Part shown: one piece after another, positions 1 through 9,900 of the stretch | Numbering within the stretch: position 1 is the stretch's first letter | Layout of the letters: every line of letters starts with the position of its first letter | DNA from: Solilutibacter pythonis | GTDB taxonomy: Bacteria > Pseudomonadota > Gammaproteobacteria > Xanthomonadales > Xanthomonadaceae | NCBI RefSeq assembly: GCF_003697345.1 | Contig: NZ_RFLY01000004.1 | Coordinates: 124,001-188,000 of the forward strand | Direction: 5' to 3' | DNA length: 64,000 nucleotides | Translations under genes and position numbers: made by a program | The notes under the pieces: generated by a model | What the model was told of the DNA's origin: nothing | The model's input: the letters and a program-made list of their open reading frames with translations, nothing else | Database searches by the model: none

Positions 1-8
1 GCGGCATC

Positions 9-320
9 GTGGTGGCTCGGGTCTGGCTCGCCAACCGCTGGTGGTCCCGCCTGCGCGGACTGCTACTGCGACCACACCAGGAAGCCTTGCTACTCACGCC
101 TTGCGCCAGTGTCCACACCTTCGGCATGCATTATCCGCTCGATTTGGTCTTTCTCGACCGGCAGGGACGCGTCTGCGGCTGGCAGTCCAACCTGCGGCCC
201 TGGCGCACGGCCACATGCCGTGGCGCCGCCGCCACCGTGGAGATGCATGCGGGGACACTGGGAACCCTGGCCCCGCGCATCGGCGAACACTGGGAGTGGC
301 AAGCCACTCGTTCCCAATAA
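9..320 (+). CDS. DUF192 family protein (probably 5'-partial)
   Basis: This looks like a DUF192 (COG1430) protein. The sequence shows the family core: a WSRLRGLLLRP segment, then a cysteine-containing SVHTFGM segment leading into PLDLVFLDRQGRV. Family members are small, often exported proteins of unknown function. The frame is open upstream of the GTG at 9, so the true start may lie before the window. The stop codon abuts the ATG of the TadE-like gene, which suggests co-transcription with a pilus-type cluster. DUF192 genes are often found beside Tad/Flp pilus genes, so the context fits, but no function can be assigned. The family call is fairly sure and the start is not. Confidence 0.7.
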   Translation: MVARVWLANRWWSRLRGLLLRPHQEALLLTPCASVHTFGMHYPLDLVFLDRQGRVCGWQSNLRPWRTATCRGAAATVEMHAGTLGTLAPRIGEHWEWQATRSQ

Positions 321-1484
321 ATGGAGAAGACGATCTTGCGCCCTCATCCCTCTGTTCGCGGCCGCCCGTCCGCCGCCCGCCGGAACATGGCGGGACAATC
401 GATCGTCGAGTTCATCATCGCCGTTCCCGTCTTGCTTTTCCTGGTCCTGGCCACGGTGCAGTTCGTTCTGTTTTACCGGGCTAAATCGACCCTCGATTAC
501 GCGGCATTGGAAGCCGCCCGCGCGGGAGCCGTCCATGGCGCGAAAATGTCCGAAATCAAGAAGGGCCTGGCTCAGGGATTGACACCGCTGTTCACCACCG
601 AAAGCTCCCTGGCCGGGATCAGCAAGGCCCGGGCGAAGGCTGGCTACGAAGTCAACCATCCGCTCTACACCAAGGTCGAGATCATCAGCCCGACCCGCGC
701 CATGTGGAACGAGCACAAGGAACGCCAATACAACGGCAGATACGCTCTGCCAAACGACAATCTGTCGTTTCGCGATGCCCGGGTCGGTCGCAGCGGCGTC
801 AACGTCCAGGACGCCAACATCCTCAAGGTGAAAGTGACCTATCAATATCCGTTGGTCGTGCCGTTCGTGGGCTGGGTGCTCCAGGGAAAGTCGCTCTTCG
901 TCAAATCGTCGAATGCGTTCGACAATGGCGGTCTCCATCGCCTCAGCGGGCGATTGCCGATCGAGAGCTACGCCATCGTTCGCATGCAATCGCCAATCTA
1001 CGATATCGATCGGCCTGTCCCTGCTGCTTTCGGGCGTCGGCGACGCCACCGCCGTGGAAGGAACGGCCGGCATCCTCACCAACGAGCTGGCCGGTTTCGC
1101 CGGTATCGCGCGGGACAAACTGATTCCGGCCGAATTACGCTTCAGTGGCGACCAATTGCGCATCGAGTTCACCGGCGAGGACGGGCGAGACTACACGTTG
1201 CTGCGAAACGCTCCGGCTCAGCCCATGCTGCTGCTGGATCGGGAGGCCGGCACCGGCTTGCCGGTGCCCGCAGGCCGGATCAACCTCTTCTACGACCCCG
1301 GCAACCCCTGCGCGGCCATGGGGATGATGAGCGATTGCCGGAAGCTGGCCTCGGGCATCCACAGCGGCAGGAATGCCGTGCACTGGAGATACCGTGGCAG
1401 CAACCGACGCGGACCGGGTGGCAGCAATGTCGGCGACATGTGGTTGGACCAGGCAACCGGTTTCGTGCTCGCGTACACCGGTGA
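321..1484 (+). CDS. TadE-like pilus assembly protein, 3' part frame-disrupted
   Basis: The first about 225 residues are a TadE/TadG-type pseudopilin-like protein. An N-terminal GQSIVEFIIAVP segment leads into one transmembrane helix (about residues 30-50), then AALEAARAGAVHGA typical of TadE proteins, then a periplasmic domain ending in VRMQSPIYD, which is where I expect this subfamily to stop. After about position 1005 the frame reads as arginine-rich low-complexity protein, while a neighbouring frame carries plausible coding sequence. A small indel near 985-1010 therefore probably removed the stop, and residues from about 230 on are likely spurious. An alternative start is the ATG at 387. 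TadE proteins help assemble Flp/Tad pili at the inner membrane. Confidence 0.6.
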   Translation: MEKTILRPHPSVRGRPSAARRNMAGQSIVEFIIAVPVLLFLVLATVQFVLFYRAKSTLDYAALEAARAGAVHGAKMSEIKKGLAQGLTPLFTTESSLAGISKARAKAGYEVNHPLYTKVEIISPTRAMWNEHKERQYNGRYALPNDNLSFRDARVGRSGVNVQDANILKVKVTYQYPLVVPFVGWVLQGKSLFVKSSNAFDNGGLHRLSGRLPIESYAIVRMQSPIYDIDRPVPAAFGRRRRHRRGRNGRHPHQRAGRFRRYRAGQTDSGRITLQWRPIAHRVHRRGRARLHVAAKRSGSAHAAAGSGGRHRLAGARRPDQPLLRPRQPLRGHGDDERLPEAGLGHPQRQECRALEIPWQQPTRTGWQQCRRHVVGPGNRFRARVHR

Positions 1485-1593
1485 AAGGAGCGGCTCTCGC
1501 CAAAAGCAGCTGTGGATCGTCATGCAGGTGCGCTATGCACCACAGGAAGAAGAGGCATTTCTACCCCCCAGGCAATCCTCCCGGCGGGACTGA
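913..1593 (+). CDS. Hypothetical exported protein downstream of tadE-like gene
   Basis: The product is not recognised. From about 1000 this frame has normal protein composition. A hydrophobic stretch (IGLSLLLSGVGDATA) could be a signal peptide, followed by a mixed alpha/beta-like region with two close cysteines (NPCAAMGMMSDC) and a WIVMQVRYAP segment near the C-terminus. The start is uncertain: ATGs at 913 and 925 lie inside the TadE-like gene, and no ATG or GTG occurs just before the signal-like segment. That fits loss of the original tadE stop/start junction by an indel. Position suggests a pilus-associated secreted protein, which is inference only. Confidence 0.45.
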   Translation: MRSTMAVSIASAGDCRSRATPSFACNRQSTISIGLSLLLSGVGDATAVEGTAGILTNELAGFAGIARDKLIPAELRFSGDQLRIEFTGEDGRDYTLLRNAPAQPMLLLDREAGTGLPVPAGRINLFYDPGNPCAAMGMMSDCRKLASGIHSGRNAVHWRYRGSNRRGPGGSNVGDMWLDQATGFVLAYTGERSGSRQKQLWIVMQVRYAPQEEEAFLPPRQSSRRD

Positions 1594-1640
1594 AGCTCCC
1601 TTTCCCGATGCCTGGCCGATGCGAGCACCGTCCCCTTGCA

Positions 1641-4600
1641 TCAGGCCCGGCCACCCGCCGCCCGCCCGCCGCGTCCGAGTTTCCGCGCAAACCAATCGCC
1701 CAGGTCGTGCATCACCGTATAAGTGGCCGGGATCACGATCAGGCTGAGCAAGGTGGAAGTGATCAAGCCGCCGATCACCGCCCAGGCCATCGGCGCGCGG
1801 AAGCTGGAATCGCCCGACAGGCCGAGCGCCAGCGGCAGCATGCCGGCGCCCATCGCGATGGTGGTCATGATCACCGGGCGGGCGCGCTTGCGGCAGGCAT
1901 CGATCAACGCATCGTGCTGGCTCATGCCGTGCTCGTCCTCGGCCATCACCGCGTAGTCGACCAGCAGGATCGAATTCTTGGTGGCGATGCCGATCAACAG
2001 CAGCAGGCCGATCAAGGCCGGCAGCGACAGCATGTTCTGGGTGACGAGCAGCGCGCCGAACGCGCCGCCGGCCGAGAGCGGCACGGCGGCCAGGATGGTC
2101 ACGGGCATCAGCGGGTGCTTGAACAGCAGCAGCAGCACCATGTAGATGCAGACGATGCCGGCCACCATCGCCGCGGCGAAGCCGACGAACAATTCGACGA
2201 ACACCTCGCTGTCGCCGGTATTGCCGAAGGCGATGCCCGGCGGCAGATTCTTGATTGAAGGCAGCGCCTGCACTTCGTTCATCGCCTCGCCCAGGGGCCG
2301 GCCGTTCAATTCGGCGGTGAGGGTGACGTTGCGCTGACGGTTGTAACGGCTGATGACCGACGGCCCGCTATCCGGCTGGATATCGGCCACCGCCTCCAGC
2401 GGCACCGGGCCGGCCTTGCCACGCACGCGCAACTGGGAAAGCGTGGCCGGGTCTTCCAGCGATTCTTGGGCGAAGCCGACCCGGATCGGAATCTGCCGGT
2501 CGGGCAGATTGAGCTTGGCCATGCGCTGGACGTAATCGCCGGCGGTGGCCACGCGCGCGGCTTCGGCGATGGCGGCGGTGGATACGCCCAGGTCGGCGGC
2601 GCGCGCCGGGTTGGGCACGATGCGGATTTCCGGGCGGAGCAACGAGGCCGAGGACGACACGCTACCCAGCCCCTTCAGGGTACGCAGGTCGCGCTGTACC
2701 GCCGCCGCCGCCTGATCCAACGCGCGCGGGTCGTCGCCGGAAAGCACCAGCGGCATGGTCTTGCCCGGCTCGCTGCTGATGTAGCTGACGCGCACGCCGG
2801 GCAGCGTTTGCAGACGCTTGCGCGCCTCGGCTTCCAGCACCTCCTGGTGGCGCTGGCGCGATTTGCGATCGCCCCATTCCAGTGTCATCACCGCGCGACG
2901 CACGTCGGCGCCACCGGATTTACCCGGGTCGCCCAAGTCGGGAACACTGCCGATCTGGCTGAAGACTTGTTTCAACTCGGGGATGTCGGCCAGCAGGGCG
3001 CGCGCGCGTTCGGTGGCGGCCCGGGTCTGCTCGATCCGGCTGCCCGGCGGCAATTCCATCGAAAGCATGCTGCGCCCGGGGTCGGAAGGCGGAATGAACG
3101 TGGTCGGGATGAACTTGATCATGCCGAGCGAAAGCACGAACAGGCCGAACGCGATCGCCAGGGTCTTCCAGCGGTTGCGCAGCGCGGTATCCACCCAGCC
3201 CAGGTAGCGGCGCATGAGCCGGCTCTCGCCTTCGTGCTCGGGTTCGGGCTTGAGCAGATAAGCCGCCATCATCGGTGTCAGCAGTCGCGCCACCAGCAGC
3301 GAGAACAGCACCGCCGTGGCCGCCGTCCAGCCGAATTCCTTGAAGAACTTGCCGGCGATGCCGGGCATGAAGGCTACCGGGACGAACACCGCCGCCAGGG
3401 TCATCGAGGTGGCGATCACCGCGATGCCGATCTCGTTGGCGGCATCGCGCGCGGCCACCAGCGGCGGCTTGCCCATGCCGAGATGGCGGACGATGTTCTC
3501 GATCTCGACGATGGCGTCGTCGACCAGGATGCCGATCACCACCGAAAGCGCCAGCAGCGTGATGATGTTGAGGCTGAAGCCCAGCGCCCAGATCACCGCG
3601 AAGGTGGGGATGATCGACAGCGGCAGCGCCAGTGCCGAAATCCAGGTCGCGCGCCAATTGCGCAGGAAGAAGAACACCACCACCAGCGCCAGCAACGCGC
3701 CCTCGATGAGCATCGTCATCGAGGACTTGTACGAAGTCTCGGCCTCGGTGGTCATGTCGTTGACCAGGCGGAAGGATACGCCGGGATGCGCCTTTTCCAG
3801 CGCCTTCAGCGCCGCCTGCACCCCCTCGCGCACCTTCAGCTCGTCGGCGCCGCGGGTGCGCGACATCGAGAAGCCGACCACCGGCCGTCCATCGAGCAGC
3901 GCCAACTGGCTGGGATCGGCCGCGCTATCGTGGACGCGCGCGATGCCCGACAGCCGCAACGCGCGGCCATCGGGCAGGGCGATGCTGTAATCGGCTAGCG
4001 CCTGCGCATCCGGCACGGTGCCGATGGTGCGAATGGTCTGGCGCTCGCCGCCGATCTCGGCGCGGCCGCCGGGCCGCTCCACCTGCATCTGCGCCAGTTG
4101 CTGCGACACCTCGCCGGCGGTGATGCCCCAGGCTTCCAACGCCCGCGGATCGAGATCGACCCGCACCTGGCGCTCGATGCCGCCGATGCGCCGCACCGCC
4201 GCCACGCCATCGACGCCGTACAGCGCGCGGCTGACTTCGCGGTCGACGAACCAGGACAGGCCGCCGGCATCCATGCGCGGCGCGGACACCGCATAAGTCA
4301 GCAGATCGCCGCCGATCTCCACCTTGGCGATGATCGGCTCCTGGATATCCTGCGGCAGATCCATGCGGATGCGCGTCACCGCATCCTTGCTGTCGTTGAG
4401 CGCTTCCATCACGTCGGTATCGAGATGGAACTCGACATAGGTGGTGCTGACGCCCTCCACCACCGTGGATATGATCCGCTTCACGCCTTTGAGCGTGGCG
4501 ACCGAATCCTCGACCCGGCGCGTCACCTCGGTTTCCAACTGCGAAGGCGAAGCGCCGGGCTGGGTGATGGTCACTACCGTCATCGGGAAGGCGATGTCGG

Positions 4601-4754
4601 GGAACATCGCCACCGGCAGCTTGTGGAAGCCCCAGAAGCCGGCCACGCACAGCACGAAGAACAACATGACCGAGGGCACCGGATTGTGGATGCCCCAGGT
4701 CGAAAGATTACCGCCGCTCTTCTTCGCCGCCGGCACGGGCGGATGCGCGCTCAT
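1641..4754 (-). CDS. RND multidrug efflux transporter, inner-membrane permease (AcrB/HAE1 family)
   Basis: This is the proton-driven pump subunit of a tripartite efflux system, moving hydrophobic or toxic compounds from the inner membrane or periplasm outward. At 1037 residues it has the usual RND length. One TM helix near residues 25-45 (PVPSVMLFFVLCVAGFWG) is followed by the large periplasmic porter domain. The proton-relay Asp pair is present in GILVDDAIVEIENI within TM4, and a second helical bundle carries IGIATKNSILLVDYA. The gene overlaps the upstream membrane-fusion protein gene by 4 bp (ATGA), so translation is coupled. No outer-membrane factor gene is adjacent, so the pump probably borrows a TolC-type channel from elsewhere. 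Substrate cannot be told from sequence. Confidence 0.93.
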   Translation of the reverse strand: MSAHPPVPAAKKSGGNLSTWGIHNPVPSVMLFFVLCVAGFWGFHKLPVAMFPDIAFPMTVVTITQPGASPSQLETEVTRRVEDSVATLKGVKRIISTVVEGVSTTYVEFHLDTDVMEALNDSKDAVTRIRMDLPQDIQEPIIAKVEIGGDLLTYAVSAPRMDAGGLSWFVDREVSRALYGVDGVAAVRRIGGIERQVRVDLDPRALEAWGITAGEVSQQLAQMQVERPGGRAEIGGERQTIRTIGTVPDAQALADYSIALPDGRALRLSGIARVHDSAADPSQLALLDGRPVVGFSMSRTRGADELKVREGVQAALKALEKAHPGVSFRLVNDMTTEAETSYKSSMTMLIEGALLALVVVFFFLRNWRATWISALALPLSIIPTFAVIWALGFSLNIITLLALSVVIGILVDDAIVEIENIVRHLGMGKPPLVAARDAANEIGIAVIATSMTLAAVFVPVAFMPGIAGKFFKEFGWTAATAVLFSLLVARLLTPMMAAYLLKPEPEHEGESRLMRRYLGWVDTALRNRWKTLAIAFGLFVLSLGMIKFIPTTFIPPSDPGRSMLSMELPPGSRIEQTRAATERARALLADIPELKQVFSQIGSVPDLGDPGKSGGADVRRAVMTLEWGDRKSRQRHQEVLEAEARKRLQTLPGVRVSYISSEPGKTMPLVLSGDDPRALDQAAAAVQRDLRTLKGLGSVSSSASLLRPEIRIVPNPARAADLGVSTAAIAEAARVATAGDYVQRMAKLNLPDRQIPIRVGFAQESLEDPATLSQLRVRGKAGPVPLEAVADIQPDSGPSVISRYNRQRNVTLTAELNGRPLGEAMNEVQALPSIKNLPPGIAFGNTGDSEVFVELFVGFAAAMVAGIVCIYMVLLLLFKHPLMPVTILAAVPLSAGGAFGALLVTQNMLSLPALIGLLLLIGIATKNSILLVDYAVMAEDEHGMSQHDALIDACRKRARPVIMTTIAMGAGMLPLALGLSGDSSFRAPMAWAVIGGLITSTLLSLIVIPATYTVMHDLGDWFARKLGRGGRAAGGRA

Positions 4755-5890
4755 GGCGCGGCGCCGCGCTTCGCCGGCGCGGCGGTGCTGGCCGGCGCCA
4801 CCCGCACGCGGTCGCCCTCGGCCAGGAAACCGGCGCCTTCGACCACCACTTGCGCGCCGGCTTCCACCCCGCCGCGCACTTCGACGAAGCCCCCCTCGCG
4901 CGTGCCGGTCTCGACCCGGTGGGCCTGCACGACCGCCTTGGCGCGATCGAGCACGAACACTGTTGGGAAGCCATCGCGCAACACCAGCGCATCGGCCGGC
5001 ACCGCCAGCACGCTGCCGCTGCCGGTATCGATGCGGCCCTCAAGATAGGCGCCCACCTGCATAGTGCCGGCCTCGAGCAGGTCGGGCGGCAGGTCGGCAA
5101 AAACCGTACCGGTACGGTTGGCCGCATCCACGCCCGGGCTGACCGCGCGCACCCGGCCTTCGACCGTCCCCCCCTCGCCACCGGTCAGGCGGATCACGTC
5201 ACCCGGCTTCACCCGCGCCAACTGCGTGGCCGGCAGTTCCGCGCGCCATTCCAGCCGACCATCACGGATCAGATAGATCAGCGGAGACCCCGCCGCCACC
5301 ACTTGGCCTGGCTGCACCGATCGTTTGGCGATAACGCCCGCCGCCGGCGCACGCAAATCGGCAAAACCCCGGCGCAGCGCGGCCGTGTCGCGGGCGGCGC
5401 GCGCCGTGCCGAGACGCGCCTCGCCCTGGGTGCGGGCGGCGCGCAGTTCATCCAACTGCGAGGTGCTGATGTATTGGCCGCGCGCCAGGTTCTCGCCACG
5501 GGCCAGATTCGCGCGGGCCAAATTCGCGCCAGCCTCGGCCTCGCGCAAGGAAGCATTGGCCTGGGCGAGATCGGCATCCAGCATGCGGTGGTCGAGCGTC
5601 AACAACACCTGGCCGCGACGCACCCGCTGCCCGACATCGACGTTCAACGCGGTCACTCTCAGCCCGGAGACCTCCACGCCCAGTTGCATTTCCTCGACCG
5701 CCGACACCGGGCCGGAAACGCTCAACCCGCTCGCCATCTCTCGACGCACCACCGGCGCGGTGGAGACGGTCTGCGCGGAATTCGCATCATCGGCGGCGGG
5801 CTCGTCTTCATTGCAGGCAACCAATGCCAGCGGCAGGCAGACGGCTAGGAACAACGCACGCGTGGCGCGCGGCGGTCGGGTGCGGGGCAT
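4751..5890 (-). CDS. RND efflux periplasmic adaptor (membrane fusion protein), lipoprotein
   Basis: This is the periplasmic adaptor that links the RND permease to an outer-membrane channel. The 379-residue protein starts with a signal peptide and lipobox (LPLALVAC, modified Cys about residue 26). A lipoyl/barrel-sandwich half follows (VDVGQRVRRGQVLLTLD), then a helical hairpin rich in Ala, Glu and Arg (ASLREAEAGANLARANL). A second lipoyl half reads LRAPAAGVIAKRSVQPGQVV, and the C-terminal part is beta-barrel and membrane-proximal. It is the first gene of the two-gene pump operon and overlaps the permease by 4 bp. An imperfect palindrome 28 bp upstream could be the operator of an unlinked repressor. 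Confidence 0.92.
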   Translation of the reverse strand: MPRTRPPRATRALFLAVCLPLALVACNEDEPAADDANSAQTVSTAPVVRREMASGLSVSGPVSAVEEMQLGVEVSGLRVTALNVDVGQRVRRGQVLLTLDHRMLDADLAQANASLREAEAGANLARANLARGENLARGQYISTSQLDELRAARTQGEARLGTARAARDTAALRRGFADLRAPAAGVIAKRSVQPGQVVAAGSPLIYLIRDGRLEWRAELPATQLARVKPGDVIRLTGGEGGTVEGRVRAVSPGVDAANRTGTVFADLPPDLLEAGTMQVGAYLEGRIDTGSGSVLAVPADALVLRDGFPTVFVLDRAKAVVQAHRVETGTREGGFVEVRGGVEAGAQVVVEGAGFLAEGDRVRVAPASTAAPAKRGAAP

Positions 5891-5917
5891 GAGACGTTTC
5901 GCTGAGTCGGTTTCGCC

Positions 5918-5931
5918 GCCAGTGTACTGGC
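5918..5931. promoter_or_regulatory. Inverted repeat upstream of RND operon, candidate operator
   Basis: GCCAGT-GT-ACTGGC is a 6-bp perfect inverted repeat with a 2-bp spacer, 28 bp upstream of the adaptor start. A partly overlapping TACTG...CAGTA inverted repeat follows. Efflux operons are commonly controlled by TetR- or MarR-type repressors binding such sites. No regulator gene is adjacent, so this is only a candidate. Confidence 0.3.
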
Positions 5932-5972
5932 AGGTACAGTAATGCGGTTAACCAGGTTTCACGCCGCTTGCC

Positions 5973-6764
5973 TCACGCCGGCAAGCGAAAGAAGGCCGTC
6001 GCGGTGGCGGTGGTGGCATGGCGCACGGCTTCCACGCTTTCGCCCCGGTCGCGCGCCAATTCCTCGGCGATGTGCGGCAGAAAGGCCGGCTCGTTGCGCC
6101 GATCCTTCGGCATCGGTTTCAGCGTGCGCGGCAACAGGTAGGGCGCATCGGTCTCGATCATCAGCCGGTCGGCGGGGATGTGCCTCACCAGCGCGCGCAG
6201 ATGCTCGCCACGGCGCTCGTCGCACAGCCAGCCGGTGATGCCGACGTGCCAGTCGCGGTCGAGGTAATCGAACAGCTCCTCGCGCGTGCCGGTGAAGCAA
6301 TGCACCACCGCCGGGCCAAGACGGCCATCGAAGTTCTTCATCATCGCCATGAAATCGGCATGCGCATCGCGCTGATGCAGGAACAAGGGCTTGCCGGTGT
6401 CCGCGCCGATCTGCAACTGCCGCTCGAACGCCTTGCGCTGCATTGGCCGCGGCGAGAAATCGCGGAAGTAATCCAGCCCGCATTCGCCCACCGCCACCAC
6501 CTCCGGCTGCGCATGCAGGGCGCGCATCTCGGCGTCGCATTCGGCGGTGTATTCCGCTGCGTGATGCGGATGCACCCCGGCGGTGGCGAACAATTCGCCC
6601 CGATGCCGCCGCGCCAGCGCCAGCGCTTCCGGCGAATGCTCGCGCGACGCGCCAGTGACGATCATCCGCCCCACCCCCGCCGCGCGCGCGCGTTCGAGCA
6701 CCGCCTCGCGATCATGATCGAAGCTGTCGTGGGTGAGGTTGGCGCCGATATCGATGAGTTGCAT
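5973..6764 (-). CDS. tatD: TatD family metal-dependent hydrolase / 3'-5' exonuclease
   Basis: This is a TIM-barrel metal-dependent deoxyribonuclease of the TatD family, acting in the cytoplasm on DNA ends and implicated in repair of oxidative damage. The 263-residue length is normal. Visible motifs are the N-terminal LIDIGANLTHDSF (the TatD-type start, without the HxH of the YcfH/YjjV branch), AGVHPHHAAEY, VAVGECGLDYFRD, LFLHQRDAH, VVHCFTGTREEL and the metal-binding Asp in MIETDAPYLLP. It is a single gene divergent from the TonB-dependent receptor gene across about 157 bp of AT-rich DNA. Confidence 0.9.
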   Translation of the reverse strand: MQLIDIGANLTHDSFDHDREAVLERARAAGVGRMIVTGASREHSPEALALARRHRGELFATAGVHPHHAAEYTAECDAEMRALHAQPEVVAVGECGLDYFRDFSPRPMQRKAFERQLQIGADTGKPLFLHQRDAHADFMAMMKNFDGRLGPAVVHCFTGTREELFDYLDRDWHVGITGWLCDERRGEHLRALVRHIPADRLMIETDAPYLLPRTLKPMPKDRRNEPAFLPHIAEELARDRGESVEAVRHATTATATAFFRLPA

Positions 6765-6921
6765 TGAATATTAAGAATCTGTAAAAAGGCAGAGTGATGA
6801 TAGGCATTCAAATTTTATTCAGCCAGATCAAACTTGCACTCACAAGTTGAGTTGAATTGTCCCATGACTTAGAAATTTGGCCATTCATTCACAGCTTTCT
6901 TACATACGGAGAAACGTCATC

Positions 6922-9900
6922 GTGAACAAGAACTTCGGAAAAATCTTCCGACATCCGCTAGCCTGTGCCGTGTTTGCTGCCTTGGTCGCCCCGGGTGTTG
7001 CCTTGGCCCAGAGTACTACGCAACCACCATCCGACGCTGATGGCCAAACTTCCAAGCAAACACCCAGGTCATTGGACACCATAACCGTGACCGGTTCGCG
7101 CATTTTGAGGGCGGGCTTTGACACCTTGGAACCGGCTCAGGTTATCTCCCGTGAAGAAATCACTCAGCTCGGCATCACTAATGTAGCCGAATCACTGTTC
7201 CGTCAGCCAGGCTTCAGCGCTGGTGCCAGCTATCGTGGCGATCAATCTGGCTTTGGTGCTGGTGTGAACTTCATTAGCCGTTTCGGTTTGGGTTCCAACC
7301 GAGAACTGACCCTGGTCAATGGTCGTCGTTTCGTCAGTTCTAATCCACCGACTCAGTTCGGCCCCGCAAGCGGTGGTCTCCAAGTCGATCTCAGCGCCAT
7401 TCCAACGGCGTTGATCGAGCGTGTGGAAAGCATCGGAATCGGCGGCGCACCCACGTATGGCTCTGATGCGATCACCGGTGTTACCAACCTCATCCTGCGT
7501 AAGGACTTCGAGGGCGTGGAAACCACAATGGGCTTTGGCTCCACGACATATGGAGACAACATCCGTTTCAACTTTTCCTCAACTTTCGGTAAGAATTTCT
7601 CGGACAACCGCGGAAACTTCACTATTACGGCTTCACATGACCGCAATAATGGCGTTCTGGCGAACAGTCGTGAATTCTATCGACAAAACATAGCGATTGT
7701 TCCAAACCCGAATGCGGACATGATAAAGAAATTCATGCCCGGCCGTGACCCGGCTACTGATGGTCGACTAAGCCCCGGGGTAGGCTTCGACACCAGTTCA
7801 GCCGATGGGATTCCGGGAAGCGTATACATTCGCAATCGCACCCTTTCCGCTATAACCTTTGGTGGCATGTTGCTACCGGCAACCGGTAACTTGATCAAGA
7901 ATGGCGCTGGCCAGTTGCTGGGTTTTGGTCCGGGCAGTGACCAGTACTTCCAATTCAATTCTTCCGGACGTTTGGCAACGTTCGATCCGGGCATGCCATT
8001 TGGCACCAGAATGCAGTCTTCAGGCGGCGATGGCATGCGTCTCAATGACACCATCCAGCTGATCTCCGATCTCGACCGTTCAAATGTCTTTGCAACGGGC
8101 CGTTACGACTTCACCGATAGTATCCGGGCCTTTGCCGAGCTAAGCTGGTTCAAATCCAAGGCACTGGAAATTGCCGACCAGAGTATTTACAACGGCCCCT
8201 ATTTTAGTAATTTAAGCTTGCCACTGACTTTCAGCATCGATAATCCATTCATCAATCCGGAAGACCGTGCCACCTTGGCAGCATTGGGAGTTACCAGTTT
8301 CCGGCTTTCTCGTGCTTCCCGAGATATCGTCGAAAACAATTCATCTTCCACAAGCACTATCAAGCGCATCGTGTTTGGACTGGATGGCATATTCGATATT
8401 GGCTCCCGTCAGGCTCAGTGGGAAGTCAGCATCAATCACGGCCGGGGCAACTTCGAATACGGTGGCTACGCACTTAATCAGCAAAAATTCATCAATGCGA
8501 TCAATGTGCGTCGTGACACCAACGGCAACATCGTCTGCGACAGCAGCGTAACCGGTACGGTAGCCGATCCAGCCTGCGTGCCTCTCAACTTGTTTGGCCT
8601 GAACTCACCTTCTGCTGAAGCCAAGGCTTATGTCACTACTCCAACCCTAGCCCACGCAGCTAACCAGCAAACAGTATTCAATGCCAACATGACCGTGGGG
8701 CTATTTGATTTGCCGGGCGGTGAGTTCAAGGTGAATGGTGGTTACGAGCAACGCCACGAAAAAGGTAGCTTCACTCCCGACGCCTTCCAGCAGGCCGGTC
8801 TTGGTCGTTCCGTACCGATCCAGGCGATCAGTGGCAGCTTCAAGACACGGGAAATATTTGTAGAGGCATTGGCCCCGATTTTTGGTGGTGACCGCAGCTA
8901 CCCGGGATTGAATCGTCTTGAAGTGACACTGAAAGGCCGCCGGGTGAACAATTCACTTGCCGGTCTTTTTGATGCCTACACTTATGGTCTGCAATATGAA
9001 CCATTTGCTGGCCTGCAACTCCGTGGCAACAAGACTCGCTCCTTCCGCGCGCCTGCCATTGTAGAGTTGTTCCAACCGGTTTCGACCGCATTTTTTTCGA
9101 TTCCAGAAGCATGTACTCCTTCTAACATTGGCGGAGGCCAGACTCCCGACATTCGCCGACGCAATTGCCAGGCATTCTTTGCCGCTTATCCCGGAGTAGA
9201 TCCTTCCACGTTTGCCGCCAATTCCGGAACTCAGCAAGGCACAAGCGGTGGTAATCTCAACTTGCGCAACGAGCAGGCTGAGTCCTGGACTGCCGGAATC
9301 GTTTTCCAGCCAACTTTCGTGAAAGGCCTAACGATGGCTGTCGATTACTACAAGATCAACATGACCGAAGCCATTACTTCGCTAAGGGCAGCCCAAATTG
9401 TCAGTGCCTGTTTTGACAATCCAAACTTCAACGCCAATGACCCCAAAAATGGCAACGAGTTCTGCAAGATGATTTCTCGTGATCCTTCCACGGGTGTTGC
9501 AAATAGCATCCGTACGCAACGGGTCAATGGACAATTATTGAACTTCAAAGGCTGGACGGGCGAAGTACGCTACTCGTTGAATCTTGCGGATTACGGTTGG
9601 GGTGAAGGGCGTATTAACTTGGGATTTTTCGGTTACTTCCCGAAATCTCTCCAATCGCAAGTCACTCCCGTCGTGCCCCCGGCGGAGAGCATCGGTTCAT
9701 ATGGTTACTCCAGGCGTCAATACCAGTGGTCAGCCGGGTTTGTTGGCAAACACTGGATGTACGGGCTAGCAGCCAACTACAACAGCAGTACTATTTTGGA
9801 CGTACAGGCAAGTAATCTTCCTGAACAACGTGATATCTACACTCGCCCATCGTTTACCAAGTGGGACGGATATCTCGGTTATAAATTCAATGAAAAAGTT

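Noticed and set aside
90-1172. 360-codon minus-strand open frame opposite the DUF192 and TadE genes
   Set aside because: Its composition is atypical and it has no domain; the plus-strand proteins have clear family features.
2466-3998. 510-codon plus-strand open frame inside the RND permease gene
   Set aside because: It is an antisense shadow of a clear RND transporter, with Arg/His/Gln-rich composition.
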